44,778 nucleotides of DNA from Nonomuraea basaltis (GTDB taxonomy: Bacteria; Actinomycetota; Actinomycetes; Streptosporangiales; Streptosporangiaceae), in contig NZ_VCJS01000102.1 of the NCBI RefSeq assembly GCF_005893125.1, forward strand, positions 1 to 44,778. The letters are read 5' to 3'. The position numbers and the translations under genes are program-made. The notes under the pieces are model-generated. The model was given only the letters and a program-made list of their open reading frames with translations, was not told the origin of the DNA and searched no databases. This document shows, in pieces, positions 32,168-39,281 of the stretch (its first letter is position 1; each line of letters starts with the position of its first letter).

Positions 32168-33019
32168 TCAGCTGAAGGGAACCTCCGTGTCGAGGAACTG
32201 TGTGACGTCGTTCAGGAACAGCCGCGGGTACTGGAACTGCGCGCCATGCCCGGCATCGGGATAGATGACCAGCTGCGCGTTGGGAATGTGCTGAGCCAGG
32301 ATATAGGAGTTGATCGTGGGGAGCATGACGTCCCGGTTGCCGTTCGCGACCAGCGTGAGCTGAGTGATCTTCGCGAGTTCGGCGTCGCGGTCCACCGGCG
32401 AGGTGTTCCACTTCTCCATTGCCGCTGCCTGCGCCTGAATCGTCTGCGGCGACGACGGCGGATCGACATCCTCGGTGCGCTGGTGGCGGCGCGCCCAGAA
32501 GGCGCGGCCGGCCTCTTGCGCAGCCGGCGACGAGCCGAAGAACAGGAACAGGAAGTCGTCCACGGTCGGTACCGGGTTAACCGCCACCCGCGGGACGTCA
32601 GGGTGCGCATCGGCCATGTCGCCGTTGGGCGGAACGGTGCCCAATAGGATCAGGCGACGCACCGACTCGGGATGGCGCAGCGTCAACGACTGTGCAACCG
32701 CGCCGCCGAGGGAGAACCCGAGCACGTCGACCAGGGGCAGGTCGATCGCGCGCAGGAACGCCGCCGCGTCATCGGCCATGGTCTCGATGCTGTCCGGTAC
32801 CTCACCGGCTGATGCTGCAATTCCGACATTGTCGAACAGCACAACAGGTCGCTTCGCGGCCAGGCCGTCGGTCAGCAGGGGATCCCAGTGGTCCATCCCT
32901 GCACGGAAATGCGGCAGGAGCACGATCGGGACACCGTTGTCCGCCCCGAAACGGCGATATGCCAGACGGACCCCATTGACGTCCACGAATTTCGTGGGCG
33001 CATTGAAATGCGTATACAT
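32168..33019 (-). CDS. Alpha/beta hydrolase
   Basis: A 283-residue single-domain hydrolase. Oxyanion segment is LLPHFRAGMDHW (35-45), nucleophile Ser103 in GFSLGG, acid Asp in NRDVMLP and His in DAGHGAQF near the end. The triad is complete. It is cytosolic; the substrate is unknown, but the family includes esterases and C-C hydrolases. The ATG complementary to 33017-33019 has GAGGAG at good spacing; a much longer frame to 33613 reads through the operator array and an unrelated coiled-coil remnant and is rejected. The promoter contains a 22-bp inverted repeat with GGTACC units. Confidence 0.88.
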   Translation of the reverse strand: MYTHFNAPTKFVDVNGVRLAYRRFGADNGVPIVLLPHFRAGMDHWDPLLTDGLAAKRPVVLFDNVGIAASAGEVPDSIETMADDAAAFLRAIDLPLVDVLGFSLGGAVAQSLTLRHPESVRRLILLGTVPPNGDMADAHPDVPRVAVNPVPTVDDFLFLFFGSSPAAQEAGRAFWARRHQRTEDVDPPSSPQTIQAQAAAMEKWNTSPVDRDAELAKITQLTLVANGNRDVMLPTINSYILAQHIPNAQLVIYPDAGHGAQFQYPRLFLNDVTQFLDTEVPFS

Positions 33020-33108
33020 GCGGCTGACTCCTCGGTTCGACACGACGAGGACCTCCCGAGCCCACCCAAAGCGCCGGTGACCTGCTGGATCCTGCTTCCG
33101 ACCCAGAC

Positions 33109-33186
33109 GGTACCACGCTATCTCCCTTTTGGGTACCGACTGGTACCAGGATGTGCACCTCACTTGGTACCAGTCGGTACCCAAAA
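33109..33186. promoter_or_regulatory. GGTACC operator array with 22-bp inverted repeat
   Basis: Five GGTACC hexamers lie at 33109, 33132, 33142, 33166 and 33176. The last four form two GGTACC-N4-GGTACC units (10-bp spacing, one helical turn), and these units sit in perfect 22-bp inverted arms (33127-33148 and 33165-33186) around a 16-base centre. Each unit looks like a binding site for a dimeric regulator, in the promoter of the alpha/beta hydrolase gene. The arms could also form a stable cruciform or RNA hairpin. Confidence 0.8.
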
Positions 33187-33264
33187 ACTTAGAACGGCCG
33201 ACAGAATGAGCTGGATAGGTCCTGATGGCCGTGCCTGGATGGCGAGTTGGCCGTTTTCCGAGCC

Positions 33265-33342
33265 GTGGTGACTTCGCCGTGGATCGTGCCAGACGACTCG
33301 TGGGAGCGGATCGAGCCGCTGCTGCCGAAGAGGGAGCGGAGA
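33265..33342 (+). mobile_element. IS5-like transposase N-terminal remnant
   Basis: VVTSPWIVPDDSWERIEPLL then PKRERR is the start of IS5/IS1373-type transposases (normally WxxPDELWERIEPLLP followed by RFRYPGRK). It then frameshifts, and no catalytic DDE part follows. About 26 codons remain. Confidence 0.7.
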
Positions 33343-33553
33343 GGTTCAGGCGAGCCCGCCACCACACTCCGCACCGGCTCCGCGACCGCAGACGGCGTCT
33401 CGCCCAGCACCTCGGCCACCGCTGCACGCGCACCAGACGCTGAAGCACACGTTCCGCCTCACCGAGCACGGCCCCCACCCGTACGACCTCCTCCCGCAAC
33501 CGCGTGATCTCTTCCCGGACCCTCTTCTGCTCGATCGGATGAGTCCGGGCCAT
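33340..33553 (-). pseudogene. Coiled-coil protein remnant, frameshifted
   Basis: From the ATG complementary to 33551-33553 about 45 codons form a charged heptad-like helix (EEITRLREEVVRVGAVLGEA, then ERVLQRLVRVQR). A compatible continuation (AEVLGETPSAVAEPV) lies in another frame from about 33413, suggesting a frameshift near 33420. It resembles small Glu/Arg-rich actinobacterial proteins of unknown role. It overlaps the IS5-like remnant on the opposite strand. Confidence 0.35.
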
Positions 33554-33745
33554 ACCGTCACGCCTACGCGGCGCCGCCCGGACTCGCGCGCTGAGCGGAC
33601 CGAATGGGCCCACGTCAGGTCTGTCGACCTTGCGCTGACCGATCAGCCGCGGCGATCATCGCGCGCTGCGGCCAGGTGATCGGCAAACGGCAGATCGAGC
33701 AACTGGCGACGAGGCGGCCGGCCGTCACCGCTGCCGACAAATTGA

Positions 33746-33755
33746 ATTACGTTCG
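33746..33755. promoter_or_regulatory. Putative TetR operator upstream of copy 2
   Basis: ATTACGTTCG differs by one base from ATTACGATCG at 28125 and 30421. It lies 67 bp upstream of the TetR copy 2 start, a similar position to the site at copy 1, and is bracketed by ATTG and CAAT. Confidence 0.4.
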
Positions 33756-33822
33756 CAATACCATAGACTGGGCAGTTCGGTGAAGGACAACCGGTCCTGC
33801 CGGCGGCGAAGGAGCGTGTGGT

Positions 33823-34413
33823 GTGGTGCGGTACAGAAAAGAGCACAAGCAGGAGACGAAGCGGCGGATCATCGAGACGGCCGGCCGTCGGTTCAAGCGG
33901 GACGGCATCGACGGCTCGGGGGTCTCGACGCTCATGAAGGACGCGGGGCTGACCAACGGCGCCTTCTACACCCACTTCGAGTCCAAGGAGGACCTCGTCG
34001 CCACAGCCATCGCCGAGCAGTTGAAGGCTCAGGCCGAGAACGTCGTCGCGCAGGCGAAGCCCGGCCGTGCCGGACTCGAGCAGATCGTGCGGGGCTACCT
34101 GTCGGTCCAGCACCGGGACAGCCTTGGCGACGGCTGCCCCAACGCCGCTCTGCTCGACGAGATCGGGCGCTGTACGGACGCAACCAGGCAGGCGTACACC
34201 GACGGCGTGCTGGTCCTCATCGAAGGCCTCGCCGCCCGCATGGTGCCCGACGACCCGTCCTCGGCACGCGTGAAGGCGCTCAGCCTCCTCGGCCTGATGG
34301 CCGGGACGCTGCAGCTCTCCCGCGCCCTGACCGACCGTCGACTCGCCAAGGCACTCCTCGATCAGGGCATCAACAACGCCCTCGCCGTGCTGGACGCCGA
34401 GCAGCTCGTCTGA
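33823..34413 (+). CDS. TetR-family regulator, copy 2 of a paralogous pair
   Basis: A 196-residue TetR protein closely related to the one at 27483, with matching blocks RIIETAGRRFKRDGIDGSGV, DAGLTNGAFYTHFESKEDL, NAALLDEIGRCTDAT and MAGTLQLSRAL. Two adjacent GTG codons begin the frame; AGGAG precedes them, and the first is used. Its promoter has the ATTACGTTCG variant. No target gene adjoins it: upstream are only remnants and downstream a doubtful small frame. It may control the SDR/esterase pair at a distance, or be left over from a larger cluster. Confidence 0.88.
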   Translation: MVRYRKEHKQETKRRIIETAGRRFKRDGIDGSGVSTLMKDAGLTNGAFYTHFESKEDLVATAIAEQLKAQAENVVAQAKPGRAGLEQIVRGYLSVQHRDSLGDGCPNAALLDEIGRCTDATRQAYTDGVLVLIEGLAARMVPDDPSSARVKALSLLGLMAGTLQLSRALTDRRLAKALLDQGINNALAVLDAEQLV

Positions 34414-34572
34414 CGCACCGCATCCCCAGCCCCAGGCTGTAGCTCGGGAAACGCTCGACGCCGGCACGTTCTCCCGAGCTGCGCCGCGCGCAGGCGTTGA
34501 GCCGCTTCGCGTCCTGGCTCGGCATGCCGTATCAGCAGAGTTTCACGAGGCCGTGATACTTCGCTCGCCACC

Positions 34573-34788
34573 GTGGACGTCACGCTGAGTGACGTGCATC
34601 CGGACATGAACATGAGCAAGGCGCACGCCGCAGCCACGCTTAGCAGCACGTACGTCTCCGCCGACAAGGTCGCCGTCGAGATCAACGGCATGATGATCTA
34701 TATACCTTGGAACGCGGTGAACGTCTATCTCGTCGAGGCTCACATCGACCCGGCGTCCTCGAACACGTCACCGCACGGCGTTCGCTGA
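34573..34788 (+). CDS. Possible small protein of unknown function
   Basis: A 71-codon frame from a GTG. The sequence (HAAATLSSTYVSADKVAVEI, then NGMMIYIPWNAVNVYLVEA) looks like a small beta-rich domain and has reasonable codon use, with hydrophobic/polar alternation over the last 30 residues. No ribosome site is visible and no family is recognised. It could be a remnant of a longer gene. Confidence 0.35.
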   Translation: MDVTLSDVHPDMNMSKAHAAATLSSTYVSADKVAVEINGMMIYIPWNAVNVYLVEAHIDPASSNTSPHGVR

Positions 34789-34828
34789 TGCCCGGCTGCT
34801 TGGCACGGCTCGTGCCTGCACAACTCAA

Positions 34829-35965
34829 TTAGCGGCTGAAGGGGTCGGTCAGGGGCAGGGGGGTGCGGGCGGCATCCAGGGCGGCTTGGGGGAAGTTGGG
34901 TCCAGCTGTGTAAAACCGGGCACGGGTACGACCGATCGGGGTGAGGATCTCGGCTGTGACCAGGTCACGCAAGTCCCGCTGAGCTTGCTGGAGGCTCAGC
35001 CCCTCGGCTCGTTCGTAGCGGCTGCGGCGGACGCGGCCGGACATGGCCACATCGTGCAGAGCGGTGACGATTCGCTCGTCCATGCCCCGCCGCTCCGCAA
35101 CTTCTCCGAGCAGCATCCACACACGGGTGGAGCGGTCAAGACGGTTCTTCACGGTCTGCGCCTGCTGATGATAGGCGGTGAGGTTGAAGCGGATCCAGTC
35201 GGAGACGTCTTGGTCGGGCCGGTAGGTGGAACCGCGCCGGGCGAGCACGGCGTAGTACTCCCAGGTGTTGCCCGGCCGCCCGAGCCACGCCTCGATGGAG
35301 GAGAACTCGGGTGCGAGCACGCCGTTCCTGGCGATCAACAGGGTTTGGAGGGAACGCGACATGCGCCCGTTGCCGTCCGCCCATGGGTGGATGGAGACCA
35401 GATGGAGGTGGGCCATTGCGGCTCTGATCAGCGAGTGCGAGCCGTCGCCGGTATTGAGCCAGTCGGACAATTCCCGCATCAGCGCGGGGACTACCTCCGC
35501 GTCCGGAGCCGTGTAGGCCGCGATGCTGGGGTCACGCGCGTCGGTGACGTAGACCGGCCCGCGGCGCCACTGTCCCGCAGGCTTGCGCGGCGTGTGCCGG
35601 TGCCCCTGGAGCATCCAATGCAGAGCGTTGAGGAACCCCGTGCTGTAGGAGAAGTCCTCCACATCATGGAGGGTCTGGATGTATGTCATCATCCGCTGGT
35701 AGGCGAGGGTTTCCTCGCGATTCTCATCGGAGACGTCCACGTCTCGCTCGCCCTCGAGTAGATCTTCCACATCGATCGTGGACACCTTGAAGCCCTCGAT
35801 CGAGTTAGAGGCGGCGACGGCGTCGGCAGTGAGGAACTTTCGCAACCCTTCGGTCCACTTGCTCGGGGTGGACTGCACTTGGCGGCGGAGTTTCTGGCGA
35901 GCCACCTCGACCTCTTCGAGAACCCTCCGGTCGGCGGCGGCGAGTACGGGAGCCGGAAACAACAT
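34829..35965 (-). CDS. Fic-domain protein (class II, N-terminal inhibitory helix)
   Basis: A Fic-family AMP-transferase-like protein of 378 residues. It has an N-terminal domain with the inhibitory motif SNSIEG (residues 53-58; Ser-x3-Glu-Gly), a Fic core with HPWADGNGRMSR (His193 catalytic) and a C-terminal winged-helix-like domain (VRRSRYERAEGLSLQQAQRD). Class II Fic proteins transfer AMP to target Ser/Thr/Tyr and are held off by the inhibitory Glu. A longer start at 35992 would place the first codon inside a 27-bp palindrome; the ATG at 35965 lies seven bases after a good -10 box (TATGAT) and suits a leaderless message, so I prefer it. Confidence 0.88.
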   Translation of the reverse strand: MLFPAPVLAAADRRVLEEVEVARQKLRRQVQSTPSKWTEGLRKFLTADAVAASNSIEGFKVSTIDVEDLLEGERDVDVSDENREETLAYQRMMTYIQTLHDVEDFSYSTGFLNALHWMLQGHRHTPRKPAGQWRRGPVYVTDARDPSIAAYTAPDAEVVPALMRELSDWLNTGDGSHSLIRAAMAHLHLVSIHPWADGNGRMSRSLQTLLIARNGVLAPEFSSIEAWLGRPGNTWEYYAVLARRGSTYRPDQDVSDWIRFNLTAYHQQAQTVKNRLDRSTRVWMLLGEVAERRGMDERIVTALHDVAMSGRVRRSRYERAEGLSLQQAQRDLRDLVTAEILTPIGRTRARFYTAGPNFPQAALDAARTPLPLTDPFSR

Positions 35966-35976
35966 GACGCCATCAT

Positions 35977-36003
35977 AGTATGACGCAATCATTGCGTCAT
36001 ACT
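35977..36003. promoter_or_regulatory. 27-bp perfect palindrome over the fic promoter
   Basis: AGTATGACGCAAT and its exact reverse complement flank one central base. Read toward the Fic gene, TGACGC (left arm) can serve as -35 and TATGAT at 35971-35976 as -10, 16 bp apart, so a protein bound here would cover the promoter. It begins six bases after the MetE-like stop. Confidence 0.75.
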
Positions 36004-36008
36004 CGTCC

Positions 36009-37046
36009 TTACGGGCCGAGTTCGGCGCGCAGCAGGCGGGCGGCGCCGGCCATGGCGCGCATCTTGCCCTCGGCCGACTCCCGCGGCAGGTACTTCATCC
36101 CGCAATCGGTGGCGATGACGATCCGCTCGGGCGGCACCCGCTCGAACGCCCTGCGCACCCGCCCCGCCACCACCTCGACCGGCTCCACCTCCGGCGTGGA
36201 CAGGTCGATGACGCCGAGGATGATCGTCTTGTCCTTGAGGTCGGACAGCACTCCCAGGTCGAGCCCGGACTGCGCGGTCTCGATCGACACCTGCCGGACC
36301 GGGCAGCCGGCCAGCTCCGGCAGGAACGAGTACGCCTCCGGCCGGTCGTGGATGATCGCGGCGTAGCCGAAGCAGATGTGCACCGCCGTCGTGCCGGTGA
36401 CGCCGTCCAGCGCCGCGTTCAGCGCGGCCAGCCCGTAGGCACGCGCCTGCTCCGGCCTGGCCTGCAGGTACGGCTCGTCGATCTGCACGATGTCCGCCCC
36501 GGCCGCGAACAGGTCACGGATCTCGGCGTTGACCGCCGCCGCGTAGTCCATCGCGGCCGCCTCGGCGTCCGGATAGTGATCGTTCTGCGCCTGCTGGCTC
36601 ATCGTGAACGGGCCCGGCACCGTCATCTTGATCGGGCGGCCGGTGTGGGCACGCAGGAACCGCAGGTCGTCCACCTCGACGGGGCGCGGACGGCGGATCG
36701 GGCCGACGATGCGCGGGACCGGGTTCGGGTGCCCGCTGCGGTCCAGCGCCGTACCCGGATTGTCCACGTCGACACCCTCCAGGGCGGTGGCGAAGTGATT
36801 CGAGTAGCTCTCGCGGCGGATCTCCCCGTCGGTGATGATGTCCAGCCCGGCCCGCTCCTGGGCGCGGATCGCCAGCTCGGTCGCGTCGTCCTGAGCCTCG
36901 GCAAGATGCTCCGGCGGGATCCGCCACAGCTCCCTGGCCCGCACGCGCGGCGGGAACCGGCCGGCCAGCCTGGCGCGGTCGATCAGCCATTCGGGCTGGG
37001 CATAGCTGCCGACCAGCGACGTCGGAAGCAGCGGCAAGGATCTCAC
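36009..37046 (-). CDS. MetE-like cobalamin-independent methionine synthase family protein
   Basis: A 345-residue protein matching the C-terminal catalytic half of MetE. It has GSYAQPEWL at the start, DGEIRRESYSNHF, GPFTMS, QIDEPYL, and the zinc ligands His223 and Cys225 (VHICFGY), Glu256 and Cys315 (ATDCGMKYL). The N-terminal half of full-length MetE is absent, as in archaeal-type core MetE proteins, which transfer methyl groups from other donors to homocysteine or similar thiols. The GTG start has GGAGG at good spacing. It lies 12 bp after the nitroreductase gene, so the two form an operon. Confidence 0.88.
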   Translation of the reverse strand: MRSLPLLPTSLVGSYAQPEWLIDRARLAGRFPPRVRARELWRIPPEHLAEAQDDATELAIRAQERAGLDIITDGEIRRESYSNHFATALEGVDVDNPGTALDRSGHPNPVPRIVGPIRRPRPVEVDDLRFLRAHTGRPIKMTVPGPFTMSQQAQNDHYPDAEAAAMDYAAAVNAEIRDLFAAGADIVQIDEPYLQARPEQARAYGLAALNAALDGVTGTTAVHICFGYAAIIHDRPEAYSFLPELAGCPVRQVSIETAQSGLDLGVLSDLKDKTIILGVIDLSTPEVEPVEVVAGRVRRAFERVPPERIVIATDCGMKYLPRESAEGKMRAMAGAARLLRAELGP

Positions 37047-37058
37047 GGGGCCCTCCTC

Positions 37059-37697
37059 CTACCAGCGATCGAGGTGCAGCACGTCGCCGAGCGGCTGGCG
37101 CCGCGCCGGCCCGAACGTCTCCCCGGTGTAATAGGCGGTGGGGAGCAGCACGCCCTGGCGCACGTCGGCCGGGATGCCCAGCAACTCGGCGATCTCACTC
37201 TCGTATGCCAGGTGCAGGGTCGTCCAGGCCGTGCCCAGCCCGCGGGCACGCGCGGCCAGCATGTAGCTCCACGCCGCCGGCAGCAGCGACCCCCACAACC
37301 CGGCCTGGTTGCCCGGCGGCAGCCCGCCGCCCACCCCGATGCAGCCGATCACCAGCACCGGCACGTCACCCATGTGCTCACCCAGGTAGACGGCGCTCTC
37401 AGCGACGCGCCGCTGCGTGGCGGCCCGCGCCGGGTCGTCCTGGAACAGCGACCCGGCGGAGCCGCCGGACTCGTAGTAGGCGCGGAAGGAGCGGCCGTAA
37501 TAGTCCCCGATCGTCTTGCGCAGGTCCGGGTCGGTGACCACGATCCAGTGCCAGGTCTGCCGGTTGCCGCCGGTGGGGGCCTGGAGGGCGATCTCCAGGC
37601 ACTCGCGGACGAGCTCCATGGGGACGGGGCGGGTCAGGTCGAGGCGCTTGCGGACGCTGCGGGTGGTGGTGAGCAGCTCGTCTGGTTCGATCGTCAT
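37059..37697 (-). CDS. Nitroreductase-family flavoprotein
   Basis: A 212-residue FMN-dependent oxidoreductase. RSVRKRLD near the start and APTGGNRQTWHWIVV (40-54) bind FMN, and GLGTAWTTL in the C-terminal half is the second conserved segment. Such enzymes use NAD(P)H to reduce nitro groups, quinones or flavins; no specific substrate can be inferred. It is the first gene of a two-gene unit with the MetE-like gene. The ATG at 37695-37697 (complement) has no strong ribosome site. Confidence 0.88.
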   Translation of the reverse strand: MTIEPDELLTTTRSVRKRLDLTRPVPMELVRECLEIALQAPTGGNRQTWHWIVVTDPDLRKTIGDYYGRSFRAYYESGGSAGSLFQDDPARAATQRRVAESAVYLGEHMGDVPVLVIGCIGVGGGLPPGNQAGLWGSLLPAAWSYMLAARARGLGTAWTTLHLAYESEIAELLGIPADVRQGVLLPTAYYTGETFGPARRQPLGDVLHLDRW

Positions 37698-37714
37698 GAG
37701 CCCAGCATGTCAAC

Positions 37715-38098
37715 CTAGCGGGTGATCCGCAGGGCCCATTCGACCTCAGTCGGGGCGTGGACCCGCGCCGTCAGCGTCTTCCTCGGCCCTATGTCCAGCT
37801 TGTGCAGACTCGGGCGGATCTCGCTCGCCACGCAGGGGGTGGTGATGACGATGCCCTGATCCAGGATGAGCTCGACCGTGCCGGCGCCTCGGCAGGTGAA
37901 CATCGGCCACAGCGCTTGCTTGCCGGGCGGGATGTCCCCGATGTCCATGGATGACCGCCGCGGCCCGGCCTTGAGGATGGTCGTGGTGCCCGCCTCCAGC
38001 GGAGGCAGGCGTAGTGGCTCGCCGATCGCCGTACGAACGGTATCCCGTGTGCCCGCCCGCGTCACGCCCGTCACGCGCTTCCGCGCTCGCGGCCCCAT
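37715..38098 (-). CDS. Small protein of unknown function
   Basis: A 127-residue protein with a basic N-terminus, a Gly/Pro-containing middle and a beta-rich C-terminal part. Two cysteines about 20 residues apart (MFTCRGAGTVELIL and TTPCVASEI) look like a disulphide pair, and it ends VHAPTEVEWALRITR. Similar domains in actinobacteria are usually secreted, but no signal peptide is seen here. The start at 38098 is preceded by GAGGAGG, which lies in the loop and 3' arm of a 10-bp hairpin. It follows GH53 by about 56 bp on the same strand, yet shows no link to sugar metabolism. Confidence 0.7.
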   Translation of the reverse strand: MGPRARKRVTGVTRAGTRDTVRTAIGEPLRLPPLEAGTTTILKAGPRRSSMDIGDIPPGKQALWPMFTCRGAGTVELILDQGIVITTPCVASEIRPSLHKLDIGPRKTLTARVHAPTEVEWALRITR

Positions 38099-38125
38099 CC
38101 CGTCGTCCTCCTCAAGGACGACGGG
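38099..38125 (-). promoter_or_regulatory. Hairpin holding the ribosome site of the 127-residue gene
   Basis: In the message, CCCGTCGTCC pairs perfectly with GGACGACGGG around a 7-base loop (TTGAGGA), and the ATG follows the 3' arm directly. The Shine-Dalgarno GAGGAGG runs from the loop into that arm, so folding would hide it. It lies 30 bp after the GH53 stop and may also act as a terminator for that unit. Confidence 0.6.
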
Positions 38126-38154
38126 CCGGGGACGGGATGGGTGCGGGCCGGGGA

Positions 38155-39255
38155 TCAGCCGCGGCCGAGCACCGGCATGGCCGGCAGGGCGCGGTCGTCG
38201 TAGTCGAACAGGGCCTGGTTCTCCCAGCCGTTGCCGGACGACGGGTCGGCCGGGTCCCAGCCGTTGCCCTTGACGCCGGTCCAGGTGGCCTCCCAGGTGA
38301 ACAGGCCGAGGCCCAGGCCGTTCGGCACCTGGCGGACGATGTCGGCGACCTTCGCCAGCATCGCGGCCTGGCCCTGCGGGGTGGCCCGGTAGCCGGGGTA
38401 CGGCTCGGGCGACAGGATGATGTTCTCCCAGCCGTCGTCGTCGGCCGTGGTGAACGGGTGCGCGGTCTCGACCACGACGACGGGCTTGCCGTACCTGGTG
38501 GCGACGTCGTTGATGTTGGCCTGGAACGCCTCCAGCGTGCCGTGCCAGTACGCGTAGTACGACAGCCCGATCACGTCGTACCGGATGCCGTTGGCGCCGG
38601 CGTTGTCGAACCACCACCGGTACAACCCGTTGTCGCCACCGTTGGCCAGGTGCAGCACGACCTTCGTCGAGCCGGACACCGCCTTGACCGCGTCGTAGCC
38701 GGCGTTCAGCAGCGCGGCCGTGTTCGCCCAGTTGGAGTTGGAGCCGTCCGGCCAGAGCAGGCCGCCGTTGATCTCGTTGCCGACCTGCACCATGTCGGCC
38801 GTGGTGCCCTGGCGGCGCAGCGCGTCGAGCACGTCGTACGTGTGGTCGTACAGGGCCTGCTTGAGCTGGTCGAACGGGAGTGATTCCCACGCGGCCGGCT
38901 TGAACTGCTTGCCCGGGTCGGCCCAGGTGTCGGAGTAGTGGAAGTCCACCAGCAGCTTCATGCCCTGCGCCTTGGCGCGCTTGGCGATCGCGAGCACCTG
39001 GGTCTTGGTGTTGTAGCCGTCGGCCGGGTTCACCCAGACCTTCAGCCTGATGTAGTTGAGCCCGGCCTGCGACAGGATGCGCAGCGCGTCGCCGCGGCGG
39101 CCGCGGGCATCGCGGTAGACGCCGCCGTAGGCCTCGGACTTGGCGAGGCTGGAGATGTCGGCGCCCCTGATCTGCAGGCGGGCCCCGGCGTGCGCCGGTT
39201 GCGCGACGGCGGTGAGGGCGACGGCTAAGAGCAGCGCGGTCAGGATGCGTTTCAT
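38155..39255 (-). CDS. GH53 endo-beta-1,4-galactanase, secreted
   Basis: A 366-residue enzyme with a signal peptide (1-23, ending AHAG) and a GH53 TIM-barrel. The acid/base Glu161 is in QVGNEINGG and the nucleophile Glu263 in VVVETAHP. RGADISSLAKSE at the start of the mature chain and the C-terminal FTWEATW also fit. It cuts the beta-1,4-galactan chains of pectic type I arabinogalactan outside the cell. A GGGAG precedes the ATG. It lies 26 bp after the GH42 gene, in the same leftward operon, so it should be under the TGTGAACGTGCACA operator. Confidence 0.93.
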   Translation of the reverse strand: MKRILTALLLAVALTAVAQPAHAGARLQIRGADISSLAKSEAYGGVYRDARGRRGDALRILSQAGLNYIRLKVWVNPADGYNTKTQVLAIAKRAKAQGMKLLVDFHYSDTWADPGKQFKPAAWESLPFDQLKQALYDHTYDVLDALRRQGTTADMVQVGNEINGGLLWPDGSNSNWANTAALLNAGYDAVKAVSGSTKVVLHLANGGDNGLYRWWFDNAGANGIRYDVIGLSYYAYWHGTLEAFQANINDVATRYGKPVVVVETAHPFTTADDDGWENIILSPEPYPGYRATPQGQAAMLAKVADIVRQVPNGLGLGLFTWEATWTGVKGNGWDPADPSSGNGWENQALFDYDDRALPAMPVLGRG

Positions 39256-39281
39256 CGGGATGCTCCCTGTGGTCGGGGGGT

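Noticed and set aside
32168..33613. A longer 481-codon version of the alpha/beta hydrolase
   Set aside because: The extra N-terminus reads through the GGTACC array and a coiled-coil remnant; a good ribosome site precedes the ATG at 33019.
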